A stretch of DNA of 64,000 nt from NCBI RefSeq assembly GCF_905171765.1, contig NC_053390.1, positions 589,026,471 through 589,090,470 of the forward strand, written 5' to 3'. Made by a program: the position numbers and the translations under genes. The notes under the pieces are model-generated. The model had not been told where the DNA came from. It did no database searches and saw only the letters and a program-made list of their open reading frames with translations. Shown piece after piece: positions 32,092 to 41,738 of the stretch (position 1 is the first letter of the stretch; every line of letters begins with the position of its first letter). Origin of the DNA: Bufo bufo. Taxonomy: Eukaryota > Chordata > Amphibia > Anura > Bufonidae.

Positions 32092-33049
32092 TAAGGCTGA
32101 GTTCACACGGGCGAGATTTCCGCGCGGGTGCAATGCGTGAGGTGAACGCATTGCACCCGCACTGAATCCTGACCCATTCACTTCTACGGGGCTGTGCACA
32201 TGAGCAGTGATTTTCACAGATCACTTATGCGTTGCGTGAAAATCGCAGCATGCTCTATATAGTGCATTTTTCACGCAACGCAGGCCCCATAGAAGTGAAT
32301 GGGGCTGAGTGAAAATCGCAAGCATCCGCAAGCAAGTGCGGATGCGTTGCGATTTTCACGTATGTTTGCTAAGATGACAGACTATTCACTGTATTATTTT
32401 CCCTTATAACATGGTTATAAGGGGAAATAATAGCATTCTTTAATACAGAATGCTTAGTAGAAGGTCAGTTGAGGGTTAAAAAAAAATAAAAATTAACTCA
32501 CCTCCTCCTCTTCATCGCGTAGTTGCCGATCTCTTCTTACTTCTTTAATCATGAGCTGCCGGCTAAAGGACCTGTGGTGATGTCACATCACATGGTACAA
32601 TCACATGGTCCATCACCGTGGTGATGGACCAAGTGATGATCTCAGTAACGTCACCACAGGTCCTTTGACAGGTCCTGAAGAAAGCACAGGAGACCGGCAG
32701 CTATGCGATCAATTGGAGGAGGTGAGTTAATTATTATATTTTTTTAACCCTCAATTGACCTTCTACTAAGCATTCTGTATTAAAGAATGCTCTTATTTTC
32801 CCTTATAACCATGTTATAAGGGAAAATAATTACATCTACACACCACCGAACCCAAACCTGAACTTCAGTGAAGAAGTTCGGGTCTGGGTACCACATTCAG
32901 GTTTTTATCACGCGCGTGCAAAACGCATTGCACCCGCACGATAAAAACTGAACAACGGAACGCAATCGCAGTCAAAACTACCTACTCGCGCGGGTTTGCC
33001 ACAACGCATCCGGACCTTATCCGGACACGCTCGTGTGAACTCAGCCTTA
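32092..33049. mobile_element. Complete foldback MITE, ~958 bp
   Basis: The ends TAAGGCTGAGTTCACACGGG and CGTGTGAACTCAGCCTTA are inverted. The inversion continues in blocks to the centre near 32614 (CATCACCGTGGTGATGG): GCATTCTTTAATACAGAATGC, GGTTATAAGGG, CAATTGA and GGACCTGTGGTGA each have an inverted partner. It is the full-length form of the half copies at 2003-2545 and 28362-28880. No open frame. Confidence 0.8.
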
Positions 33050-33239
33050 CCCTCCACAACTACACATTCTACAGTTACCACCCGCTGGGAAAAATAAATA
33101 TATAATTGTCCATCATATTTATTGATATAGCTATATATAATCCATATCTGCCACCAATATATATATTTATCTAAGCAATATCCATATTGAATATATATTA
33201 GAATAATATAGATATTGCTTAGATACAGATACTGCTTAT

Positions 33240-34260
33240 GGTACTTTCACACTAGCGTAAGGGTATTTTCACACTAGCGGCAGGACGTATCCGACAGGCT
33301 GTTTACCCTGTAGGATCCGTCCTGCCGCTATTTGGCCGTGCCGCTGGACTGCCGCTCCGTCCCCATTGACTATAATAGGGACGGGGGCGGAGCTCTGGCG
33401 CAGCACGGCAGTGCATGGTGAGAGGTCGCAGGACTAAGTCTACTTTCACACTTGCAGCAGAGTGATCCGGCGAGCAGTTCCGACGAAGGAACTGCCTGTC
33501 GGATCCGGCATTGCAAAACAACTGAAGGACGGATTCGTCCTTCCGGTCTGCGCATGCGCAGACGGGGAAAACTGTGAATAAGACTGCAAGACAGATCCGT
33601 CCATCCGCATGACAAGCGGATAGACGGATCCGTTCTTGCAATGCATTTGTAGACGGATCCGTTCTTGCAATGCATTTGTAGACGGATCCGTTCTTGCAAT
33701 GCATTTGTAGGCGGATCTGTTCTTGCAATGCATTGGTAGATGGATCCGTTCTTGCAATGCATTTGTAGACGGATCCGCACCCGGATCCGTCTACAAATGC
33801 TGTCAGTTGTCACACTGATCAGCGGATTCGGCAGGCAGCTCCGACGGCGGAACTGCCTGCCGGATCCGGCATTGCAAAACAACTGAAGGATGGATCCGTC
33901 CTTCTGGTCTGCACATGCGCAGACCATGAAAACTGTGAAAAAGACTGCAAGACGGATCTGTCCATCCGCATGACAAGCGAATAGACGGATCCGTTCTTGC
34001 AATGCATTTGTAGACGGATCCGTTCTTGCAATGCATTGGTAGACGGATCCGTTCTTGCAATGCATTTGTAGACGGATCCGTTCTTGCAATGCATTTGTAG
34101 ATGGATCCGTTCTTGCAATGCATTGGTAGATGGATCCGTTCTTGCAATGCATTGGTAGACGGATCCGCACCCGGATCCGTCTACAAATGCTGTCAGTTGT
34201 CACACTGATTGGCGGATCCGGCAGGCAGCTGCAATGTGACAGGAAGATCTTCTGCCAGTG
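33240..34260. repeat. Composite MITE with two 29-bp repeat arrays
   Basis: Starts with GGTACTTTCACACTAGCG, the same end as the MITE at 57655-58142. It then holds a ~370-bp unit present twice (about 33433-33825 and 33828-34215), each with an array of GACGGATCCGTTCTTGCAAT plus GCATTTGTA: about five units at 33630-33780 and about six at 33985-34165. GGATCCGT and TGCAATGCA are self-complementary cores. Minus-strand open frames up to 298 residues here (repeating MHCKNGSVYQCIARTDPSTN) are products of the 29-bp repeat, since 3 x 29 nt reads in turn through all frames. Confidence 0.8.
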
Positions 34261-34561
34261 TGACATAGGAGATGATCATGTGTTTTTTTTTTTTATGCAA
34301 AGTGCAGAGCAGGGTGAGGGAAAGGTCAGGTTGTTCACGCCCAGAAATATTCATGAGGCAGAGCTCAGGCTTTGTTGTTATACGCCCACTCAGCATGTAC
34401 TTCAGCATGTAAACAAAGCAATGACAGAACCATGAAAAAGTGTACGTATGGGTTTTAACTTGATGAAATCTAGCTTAACCAAATTATATGTATATCCTGA
34501 TGGGTTTTAAGAGGTTTTATATTTTTTTTCATTAACTTGGATAACCCCTTTAAGGGGTTAA

Positions 34562-34974
34562 GGACCAGTTCAGTTCTGAAGTCACTTTGTGGGGCTTACA
34601 TAATAGAACCAATAGAGATGGCATTGCGGTTCGCCCGGCGGTCGTTTTGCGATGAACTTTGCTTGTTCGCGATTCGCCGAACATGCAAATATTTGGCAAT
34701 ATTCACGCCCGCCATATTCTTTTACATTGTGAAGAACTTTGACCCATGACACATCCATCAGGTGGTACAGGACAGCCAATTGAGACGTTTCAGCACATGG
34801 ACATACACCCACCTAAAAAAAAAAAACTAGCTGGAAGACATTTTACATTCAGTGTTTTGCCAGTGTAGGGAGAGGTTGCTGTGTGGAGCAGGGACAGGCT
34901 GTTAGGGACACCAAACACTAGCTAATAGTGCCACAAAAGTCCTTTTAAGGACTGGTATAGGAGTGCTATCGATA
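34562..34974. other. Leader-like part of an unidentified element
   Basis: Contains GAACTTTGCTTGTTCGCG followed by ATTCGCCGAACA, then non-coding sequence up to a perfect palindrome AGTCCTTTTAAGGACT at 34938-34953. The layout parallels 62560-62950. No frame is open. Confidence 0.4.
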
Positions 34975-35515
34975 GGTGTGATACACAGAGGGGTGTGACA
35001 TACTTATAATATACTTTCTAACATAGATAGTGCATTTGTATTGTGCAGCAGTTGTGTGCGGTTCTGCTGCAATACTGCAACCACACAGAGTGCTAAATGC
35101 AATTGGAACCAATAATTTCTACTGATGTGATTTACCAGTTGCCCCCCAAAAAAACTGATTGAAGCGGGGTGTTATATACCAATAATATACTTTCTATATA
35201 GTGCATTTATGTAGTGCAGCATTTGTTTGCGGTTTTGCTGAGTTAACGCAGCTACACACAGTGACAAACGCTATTGGAACCAATAATTTATACTGGTGTG
35301 ATTTACCAGTTTCCCTCCCCAAAAAACTGATTGAAGCAGGGGTGCTATATACCAATAATATACTTTCTATATAGTGCATTGAGGTAGTGCAGCATTTATT
35401 TGCGGTTTTGCTGCGTTACCTCAGCTACAGATATTGACAAACGGTATTGGAACAAATAATTTCTACTGGTGTGATATACCAGTTGCCCCCCCCCCCCCCC
35501 CCAAAAAAAAGGGGG
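34975..35515. repeat. ~175-bp tandem repeat, three units
   Basis: The landmark ATAATATACTTTCTA recurs at 35006, 35182 and 35355 (periods 176 and 173), together with TTGGAACCAATAATTT and TACCAGTT. The third unit ends in a C run at 35487-35502. It follows the 16-bp palindrome, as the 132-bp repeats do at 63110-63775. Confidence 0.85.
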
Positions 35516-36640
35516 CTACAGTAAAATTGTTATTCAGTGACCGCATAATGTACCTCGAGCCACATAGTCACAATTTTTTTAATGTCAGATGAATGCCTAA
35601 TTTTTAAGGCCAGTACTCTTGTGGCCTGAAATAAAAAAATTCTAGGCTCCAACAGGGCACATTTCAGAGAATTTCCCTTTAAGATGCATTAAAATGTCCC
35701 CTGATTAAGATACATATCTATTGTTGGAATTTTTGTCATTGATCCCCCTCTGGTATGTCACTGTCCGTGTTGTGGGACTACTACTAACTATTTGGTGGCT
35801 GCAAGTATGACCTGAATGTTTTTCAGGTTTGCCTGCCATTAAAGTGAATGAGGCCTGCCGTGAACTTGCGGCTCGCAAACATTTGATCGCGCTAGCGTAC
35901 CGTCCCAGCCGATGTTCGTCCATCACTAAGAACCAACCCATAAATGACCCCATTTTTGAAATTATACCCCTCAAACTATTCAAAACTGGCTTTAGAAATG
36001 TTGTTAACCCTTTAGGTATTCCACAGGAATTAAAACAAAATAGAGATGAAATTTCAAAATGTAACTTTTTTTGCAGATTTTTCATTTTTTTCCTGGAACA
36101 CATCAAGGGTTAACAACAAAACAAACCTCAATATTTATTACCTTGATTCTGCAGTTTGCAGAAACACACCATATAGTATGTGGTCGTATACCGCTGTTTG
36201 GGCACAGAAGGCAATGAGCGCCATATGGTTTTTGAAGGGCAGATTTTGCTGGAATGGTCTTTGGGCACCATGTTGCATTTGAAGAGCCTCTGAGGCAACC
36301 CCACAGTGAAAACCCCCAAAAAGTGGCCACATTTTTAAGGGCTGTAGCAAGCACTTGACTCAACAGCTGTTTCATAGAATTTTTAATACTTGGGTGTGAA
36401 AATGAAAAATTACATATTTATTTATTTTTACAAGAAAATAGTGCTTTAGGCCCAACTTTCTTTTTCACAAAAGATAACAGGAGAATATCCCCACAATTTT
36501 CTACCCACTTTCTCTTGAATACAATAACGCCCCAATTGTGGTCGTAAACTGTTATTTGGGGATACGCCATTGCTCAGAAGGGTAGGAGCGGCATCTGGAT
36601 TTTCTAACATGGAATTTTCTGTCATGGTTTTTAAGAGCAA
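35516..36640. repeat. Degenerate piggyBac-type non-coding sequence
   Basis: The segment 36090-36330 is clearly related to 30600-30830: TATTTATTACCTTGATTCTG, GCGCCATATGGTTTTTG and GCAGATTTTGCTGGA occur in the same order. Between 35516 and 36050 nothing definite is seen. No gene. Confidence 0.5.
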
Positions 36641-37720
36641 TAACTTTTAAATTTTTTCTTGAATGAGCTGCGTGAGGGCTTTTTTTGTGTGAGACAAGCT
36701 GTAGTTTTTATTGGCACCATTGTGGGGTACATTTGGCTTTCTGGATGCTTTTTATCTCATTTTTGGGAGGTGATGTCCAAAAAAACGCTGTTTGGTGTCA
36801 CTTTTCTATTTTTTTCTTACACCGTTCACTTGATGGGATAGATCATGTGATATTTTTATAGATCCGGTCATTATGGACGCAACGATACCAAATATGTCAT
36901 TTATTATTTTTACGTTTTACACAATAAAAACATTTTTAGAAAAAAATTCATGTGTTTGTGTTGCCATTTTCTTAGAGGCATATTTTTTAACATTTTTTCT
37001 GGCTATAGTCTTGTGTGAGTGCTTTTTTTTTCCGGGACGAGGTGACATTTTTATTGCTACCATTTTGGGGTACATTCGACTTTTTGATTGATTTGATATA
37101 ATGTTTTTTGTGAGGTGAGGTGCCAAAAAAAAAAACAGTTCTGGCATATTTTAGTTTTTTTATACATTGTTTACTTGATGGGGTAGATCATGTGATATTT
37201 TTGTAGAGCCAATTGTTACGGACGCGGTGATACCAAATATGTCTATTATTTTTTTTTACATTTTACACAATAAGATTTTTTTTTTAAAGTTCATGTTTTT
37301 GTGTTGCAATTTTCATGGGGCCTTGTGTGGGGGCTCATTTTTTGCGGGATTAGGTGACGTTTTATTACTACCATTTTGGGGTACATACAACTTTTTGATT
37401 GATTAACATTATGTTTTTGGGGAGGTGAGCTCACTAAAAAAATCTGTTTTGGTGCAATGTTTATTTATTTTAATTTTTTATGGCGTTCACCTAATAGGGT
37501 AGATCATATGATTATTATAGAGCCGGTCGTTGGGGACATGGTAATACCAAATATGTCTATTTTTTTTTCTTCTATCTTTGAACATTTTTTAAATAACAGA
37601 TTTGAGGGGAAAAAACACTTTATTTTTTTATTTTTTTTATTTTTAATTTTACACTTTGTGTCCCCCATAAGATCATACAAGACCTCTGGGGGACATTTGA
37701 CTTCATTTTTTTTTTTCACC
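36641..37720. repeat. Degenerate ~280-bp tandem repeats (piggyBac-type)
   Basis: Three to four units, each with a GGGGTACAT then ACTTTTTGATTGATT block, a TTCACTTGATGGG block, GATCATGTGATATTTTTATA then GAGCC, and ACGGACGCGGTGATACCAAA. The same unit occurs once inside the piggyBac element (30190-30300) and three times at 59630-60400. The T-rich spacers open short frames that are not genes. Confidence 0.75.
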
Positions 37721-38183
37721 ATTGATTTCTCCTGTAACTGGCGCTGACATAGTAGCCCCAGTTATAGTGAAAATACACCCCCCCCCCCCCAGAGAGGCTG
37801 TACAGCAGTATACTGTGCTGTACAGCCTCAGAGCAGGGCTGATCATGGTCTATGGAAGACCCGACAGCTCCTGCACTCACACGGCCACGGTGGTCACATG
37901 ACCGCCATGCCGGGACAGGAAGCGGCATAGCGCTTCCTGATCTGCATACACAGCGCTCGTTGAGCGCTGTGTATACAGCCATCTAGAAGGCAGGGACACC
38001 CAGGAATGGTCCCTGCCTTCTCCCTGGGGTGCCCTGCTGTCACTGACAATGGGCCACCCCGCTCGGCAGCTGCACGATTAGCGTGTAGCTGCTATCTCTG
38101 AAAGGACGTTCCAGAATGTCCATTCAGAGATAAACCGACCGCCCGAGGACTTTATAGTCAATGGGCGGACAGGAAGTGGTTAA
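37721..38183. mobile_element. Right end of a TTAA element
   Basis: The sequence ends AGGAAGTGGTTAA at 38183, the inverse of the TTAACCACTTCC that starts the nest at 27994. Inside are two hairpins: TACACAGCGCTC/GAGCGCTGTGTA (37947-37973) and AGAAGGCAGGGAC with its inverse at 37986-38021. The minisatellite broken at 27993 resumes directly after it. Confidence 0.55.
37947..37973. repeat. Perfect 12-bp-arm hairpin
   Basis: TACACAGCGCTC, loop GTT, GAGCGCTGTGTA. It lies in the GC-rich end of a TTAA element and could be part of a transposase-binding subterminal structure; no direct evidence. Confidence 0.6.
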
Positions 38184-38340
38184 CATTGGGGTTACGATCT
38201 GAGGTCTGATTAAGATTGGGGGTCTGATTGGGGCTCTCAGCTGAGATCTGATGAAATATATTTTTATTCCTATTTTCCCCGTCTTAAACCTAGGTGCATC
38301 TTATTTGCAGGTGTGTCTTATAGGGTGAAAAAATTGGTAA
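38184..38340. mobile_element. Minisatellite remainder and a TIR remnant
   Basis: GGTCTGATTGGGG units continue from 27993. From 38275 the sequence CTTAAACCTAGGTGCATCTT and GTGTCTTATAGGGTGAAAAA matches the inverted end of the element at 9965-11309 (CCTAGGTGCGTCTTAT with GGGCGAAAAATACGG). This suggests the minisatellite belonged to a relative of that element; its left end is not found. Confidence 0.5.
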
Positions 38341-38711
38341 TTTTCATTAGATTTTACTACCTTTGCAAAATAAAATGAGCAATATGATTTTATGAATTTT
38401 GATTACTTTTCTTTTTCTATTTAACTATTCTGGAATTTTTTGGGTGTAAATAATGTATTTATTTTAAAGCTTATATTGTTATGGATGTGGTATTATCAAT
38501 TAAGTTAATTTTTTATTCTTTTTATTTTGTTAAGAAAGCGAGGGAAACAATTTCAATTTTTACTTAGTTTTTAACACTTTATTTTTCACCCACTAGAGGA
38601 CTTGCCCCTGCAATCCTTTAATTAGTTTAGTAATATACTGCAATACTTCTGTATTGCAGTGTATTATGCCTGTTCATGTTACACTGACAGAATGCTGACA
38701 AGAATACTGAT
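38341..38711. other. Unassigned AT-rich sequence
   Basis: No frame or known repeat. CTGAT at 38707-38711 is the left copy of the Gypsy-B target duplication. Confidence 0.45.
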
Positions 38712-39436
38712 GTAACGGTAGCGTACACACCACACACAGGGGGGAGGGAAGTGACCACTGCGCTCCACCCTCACCTCTGGCTCTGCCTACTTGCCTCGCA
38801 AGTCCTAATGACAGGGGACAACTGGACGGCAATCCCTAGCTTGGAATAAGTGCAGGGAGGACAGACCAGACAAACAACCGAACGTGAACGGACCGAGTCA
38901 ATACCAGGAGAGCAACGAAGTACAAATGGAGCAAGCAGAGAATAGTCAGGAGAAGCCAGGGTCATAAATACCTGGAGAGTCGAGAAGTACCAAAGGAGTC
39001 AGCAGAGGATCGTCAGGAGGAAGCCGGGGTCAGAATACCAGGAGAGCAGCAAAAGTACACAAGGAGCAGGCAGAGGATCGTCAGGAATTCAGCAGAAGGT
39101 AAGTACGCCAGGTAAGACAAAATCGCAGGTGGAACCTAAATAACAGGCAACCTGTGACCAGCAGGATGCCTGTTTAAATACTGACTAGCAGGAGTCATGT
39201 GATGTGGCCAGCATCACATGACTCACCCTGCTGCATAGGGCTGAGCACCGAGTGCCCAGCTCGGTGCTCAGGCCTAATCTGGTTGCTGGGGGAACCGAGG
39301 ACGCTGGCCGTGCTGAGGAGACGTGCGCATCCGCGTCTGTTCCGCCCTCTATCACCTAGACGTCCTCGCTCCCGCACAGAGGCGGGGCGCCGTCGGCGCT
39401 GCGGAGAGCGAGCGCATCGCCGGTGCCCTGTGACAG
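38712..39436 (-). repeat. 3' LTR of Gypsy-B (725 bp)
   Basis: Plus-strand start GTAACGGTAGCGTACACACC and end GCCCTGTGACAG. It shares long stretches with the 5' LTR (AAGTGACC, CGCTCCACCCTCACC, TCGCAAGTCCTAATGACA) but carries about 117 bp more. Part of that excess is a ~60-bp segment around 38975-39050 duplicated within this copy (GGAGTCAGCAGAGGATCGTC against CAGGCAGAGGATCGTCAGGA), the rest is 39326-39420. Confidence 0.88.
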
Positions 39437-40013
39437 TACCCCTCCCCTTATGCGGGGCCACCGGACCCAAGACTTCCGGCGATAGCTTCTCAGGATGTTC
39501 TGCACAGAATTTTCTAACCAGTCTAGGGGCATGAACCTCCCTAGCTGGTACCCAAACCTTTCCTCGGGTCCATAGCCCTTCCAGTGCACCAGGTACTGTA
39601 AAGAACTACGCACTCTCCTGACATCCACAATCTTAGACACCACATACTCCACAGAATCATTAGCATAACTGGCTGAGGCGCGGCTTGCGATGGTACAACA
39701 GGTTCAATATATTTTTTAAGTAGAGATTTGTGAAATACATCATGAATGTGTAACGACTCGGACAGTTCCAACCTAAACGATACCGGGTTAATCACCTCCG
39801 TAATTTATACGGCCCTATAAAACGAGGAGCAATTTTGCTAGAAGCTACCTTGAGCGAGAGATTCATGGAGGACAACCACACCTTATCTCCAACCTGAAAG
39901 TTCACCCCCTTAAAAACGTCTCCTATTGGCCTTGATTTTCTGAGTATTCTGAGCCTTTTTTAGGTTCGATTGAACCCAAGCCCACACTGTGCACAGTTCA
40001 GAGGAGACCTTAT
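39437..40013 (-). pseudogene. pol: Gypsy-B integrase C-terminus and chromodomain
   Basis: Read on the minus strand from the Penelope edge: SSELCTVWAWVQSNLKKAQ, then VNFQVGDKVWLSS and SKIAPRFIGPYK (the GPY/F module), a frameshift, then NPVSFRLELSESLHIHDVFH and [11 protein letters not shown]. After another shift, [20 protein letters not shown] followed by [12 protein letters not shown] is a chromodomain with the aromatic positions Y, W and Y that would cage methyl-lysine on histone H3. Chromodomains steer chromovirus insertion towards heterochromatin. At least two frameshifts are present. Confidence 0.88.
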
Positions 40014-40686
40014 CCACCAGAAGAAAAGAAAAATCCAGCACATTCAATGTTGATTTCAAGCCGTAACTTCTATATTCCGGTGGATACAAATATTACAGCC
40101 GTTTCACATCACATGCGGTAAAAACACACGGTCTTGTGTCAGTCGACGCGTTTCAAACTTAGCAGTTTTTATTCATGACTTCATGAGGGTCTCCTCAGCA
40201 GAGAATGGCTTTATACCCCATTGAAATAGCAACCTCCCTCCCCCAGGGGTGGAGAGTAAGGGCAGGTGTTGTAATTACATTGCAGAGGAAGACGCCCATG
40301 ACTGCCTGAATAGATTCTGTTGCAATAATATATTCAATCTTTATTCATTAAACACAACAAATGCAAAAAGAAAAACACTACAGAAAATATAAAAGCAAGT
40401 TCACACTAGGGCTAGGACGCACCACTAATCTGTTTTAACAATAGACAGACTGTCCATCAAGAAGCAGAGAAACAACAAATTGCTGCTTGGATTCCAAGTA
40501 AATGCTGAAAACCGCATTGACTTGCATATGTCAATGTGAACTGTGGTCAACCAGTACTGTGTTAAGACAGAAAGTCAAACTCAAACCGCAACCGACCCTG
40601 CTCTTCAATGTGAACAGTGACATATAGTTGCATATTCAAGGTGCTGATTAGAAAGGGGAAAACAGTGGAGAGGCAACATTATAACA

Positions 40687-41135
40687 CTAAAAAAAATGAA
40701 GCATTTCCTTTCTATAATTTAATCCTTTGGGAAAACGTGTGTTCAATTTGAAAATCCAAAAGGCCTCCCTCAACAGTAATTTATGTTTTAAAACACCAGC
40801 TCTGGACAAAGGGAGAATTTTTTCTATTCCATATGCTTTGAAAAAACTGGTGTTTCTATTATGTTCACTTATGAAGTGCCTAGCACCCCCTGATATGTTA
40901 GTATAGGAAGGATTTGTGATGTAATTTAGATGTTCCAGTATCCGTTGTTTGAATTTCCTGGACGTACTACCTATATACAATAGGTTGCAATGTGTGCAAG
41001 AAATAGCATATATCAAATAGGAGATGCAATTCATATATGAATTAATATTAAATTCCATTGTATTTTCTGAATCATTGAATTTCTTCACTGGGGCAACATA
41101 ACTGCAAGTTTTGCAGGGATGACTGCCGCAGCAAA
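40687..41135 (-). pseudogene. Penelope GIY-YIG endonuclease domain
   Basis: On the minus strand a CCGSHPCKTC cysteine cluster (about 41105-41135) comes first, then MEFNINSYMNC and IYAISCTHCNLLYIGSTSRK. The paired motifs IYAI and YIGST are the GIY-YIG signature; R in KQRILEHL and the later E (LLLREAFWI) occupy the places of the catalytic Arg and Glu. The domain nicks target DNA for integration. The 133-residue frame 40687-41088 is open to its own stop, but the join to the upstream RT frame passes through frameshifts. Confidence 0.87.
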
Positions 41136-41738
41136 AAAAAACTCTATGATGTAACCAAGTGCATTTTCTTTTTTTTGTGCAGTGGATGAAAACATAGACG
41201 GTGAAAGTGCTGAGGCCAGGGTAAGGGAGCGTCTGGAAACCACTCTGTAACCTTGTTCCAGAATGGCATGTGTCTTCTCATCCTCATACAAAATCGGCAA
41301 ACAATGTGAGACGATTTGTTTGATCGCATCAAACTGTTTGCTGTAAGTGAGTATAAGGGTGGGCACTGGTGTATTAGAAGAGCTCCTCCTACTTCTAAAT
41401 AACAGATCTTCTCATTTTTTATTTGTCGCGATTCCGAGTGCTCTGGCCACCATCCAATGCGGATACCCTCGGACGAGAAAGCGAGTTTTAATGATTGAGC
41501 ACTCCTTGGCATAATCCGCCATATTGCTACAATTTCTCCTTGCTAGTATAAATTCTCCCACAGGTACCGATTTGATGGTATGCATTGGGTGGTGACTGTT
41601 AGCCCTCAGAATCGTGTTCCCAGAGGTCGGCTTCCGAAAGGTGCAAGTACTAATAATTTGATGTGGGACTCCTCTCAAAGTTAAATCGAGAAAATTAATC
41701 TGAGCATGGTCATAACTGCAGGTAACCCTCAGATTATA
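41136..41738 (-). pseudogene. Penelope RT thumb and linker region
   Basis: Minus-strand reading gives INFLDLTLRGVPHQI, STCTFRKPTSGNTILRAN then SHHPMH, VGEFILARRNCS, DYAKECSIIKTRFLVRGYP and, after a shift near 41415, PTLILTYSKQFDAIKQIV. FRKPT, the LRANSHHP block and the RF..RGYP block are highly characteristic of Penelope reverse transcriptases. The upstream continuation lies beyond the DD34E insertion, at 43214. Confidence 0.87.

Larger units (their letters stand above)
31649..34553. mobile_element. 2.9-kb TTAA-flanked non-autonomous element
   Basis: TTAA at 31649-31652 and 34550-34553 bracket inverted ends AAGGGGTTATCCAACTTAA and its partner, TTAACTTGGATAACCCC. It sits inside the right terminal repeat of the piggyBac-like element, whose last bases GGGGTTAA follow at 34554-34561. 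The interior is mostly two younger repeats (32092-33049 and 33240-34260). No transposase is found. Confidence 0.75.
27994..34561 (+). mobile_element. piggyBac-like element with long inverted ends, nested
   Basis: The left end TTAACCACTTCCGGACCGGG and the inverted right end TTAACCCCTTAAGGACTGGG (once the insertion at 31649-34553 is removed) match along about 350 bp, including TTTGCAAATCTGAC, GTCACTTTATGTG, CATTCTGAGATTGTTT and CATTCCCCATAT. TTAA is the piggyBac target. The interior has a piggyBac transposase pseudogene preceded by a half foldback element that replaces its 5' end. A second possible outer limit is 38183 (see findings). Confidence 0.65.

Noticed and set aside
33303..34266. Minus-strand frames of 141 and 298 residues rich in CIARTDPST
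   Set aside because: Produced by the 29-bp repeat, which cycles through the frames; no domain is present.
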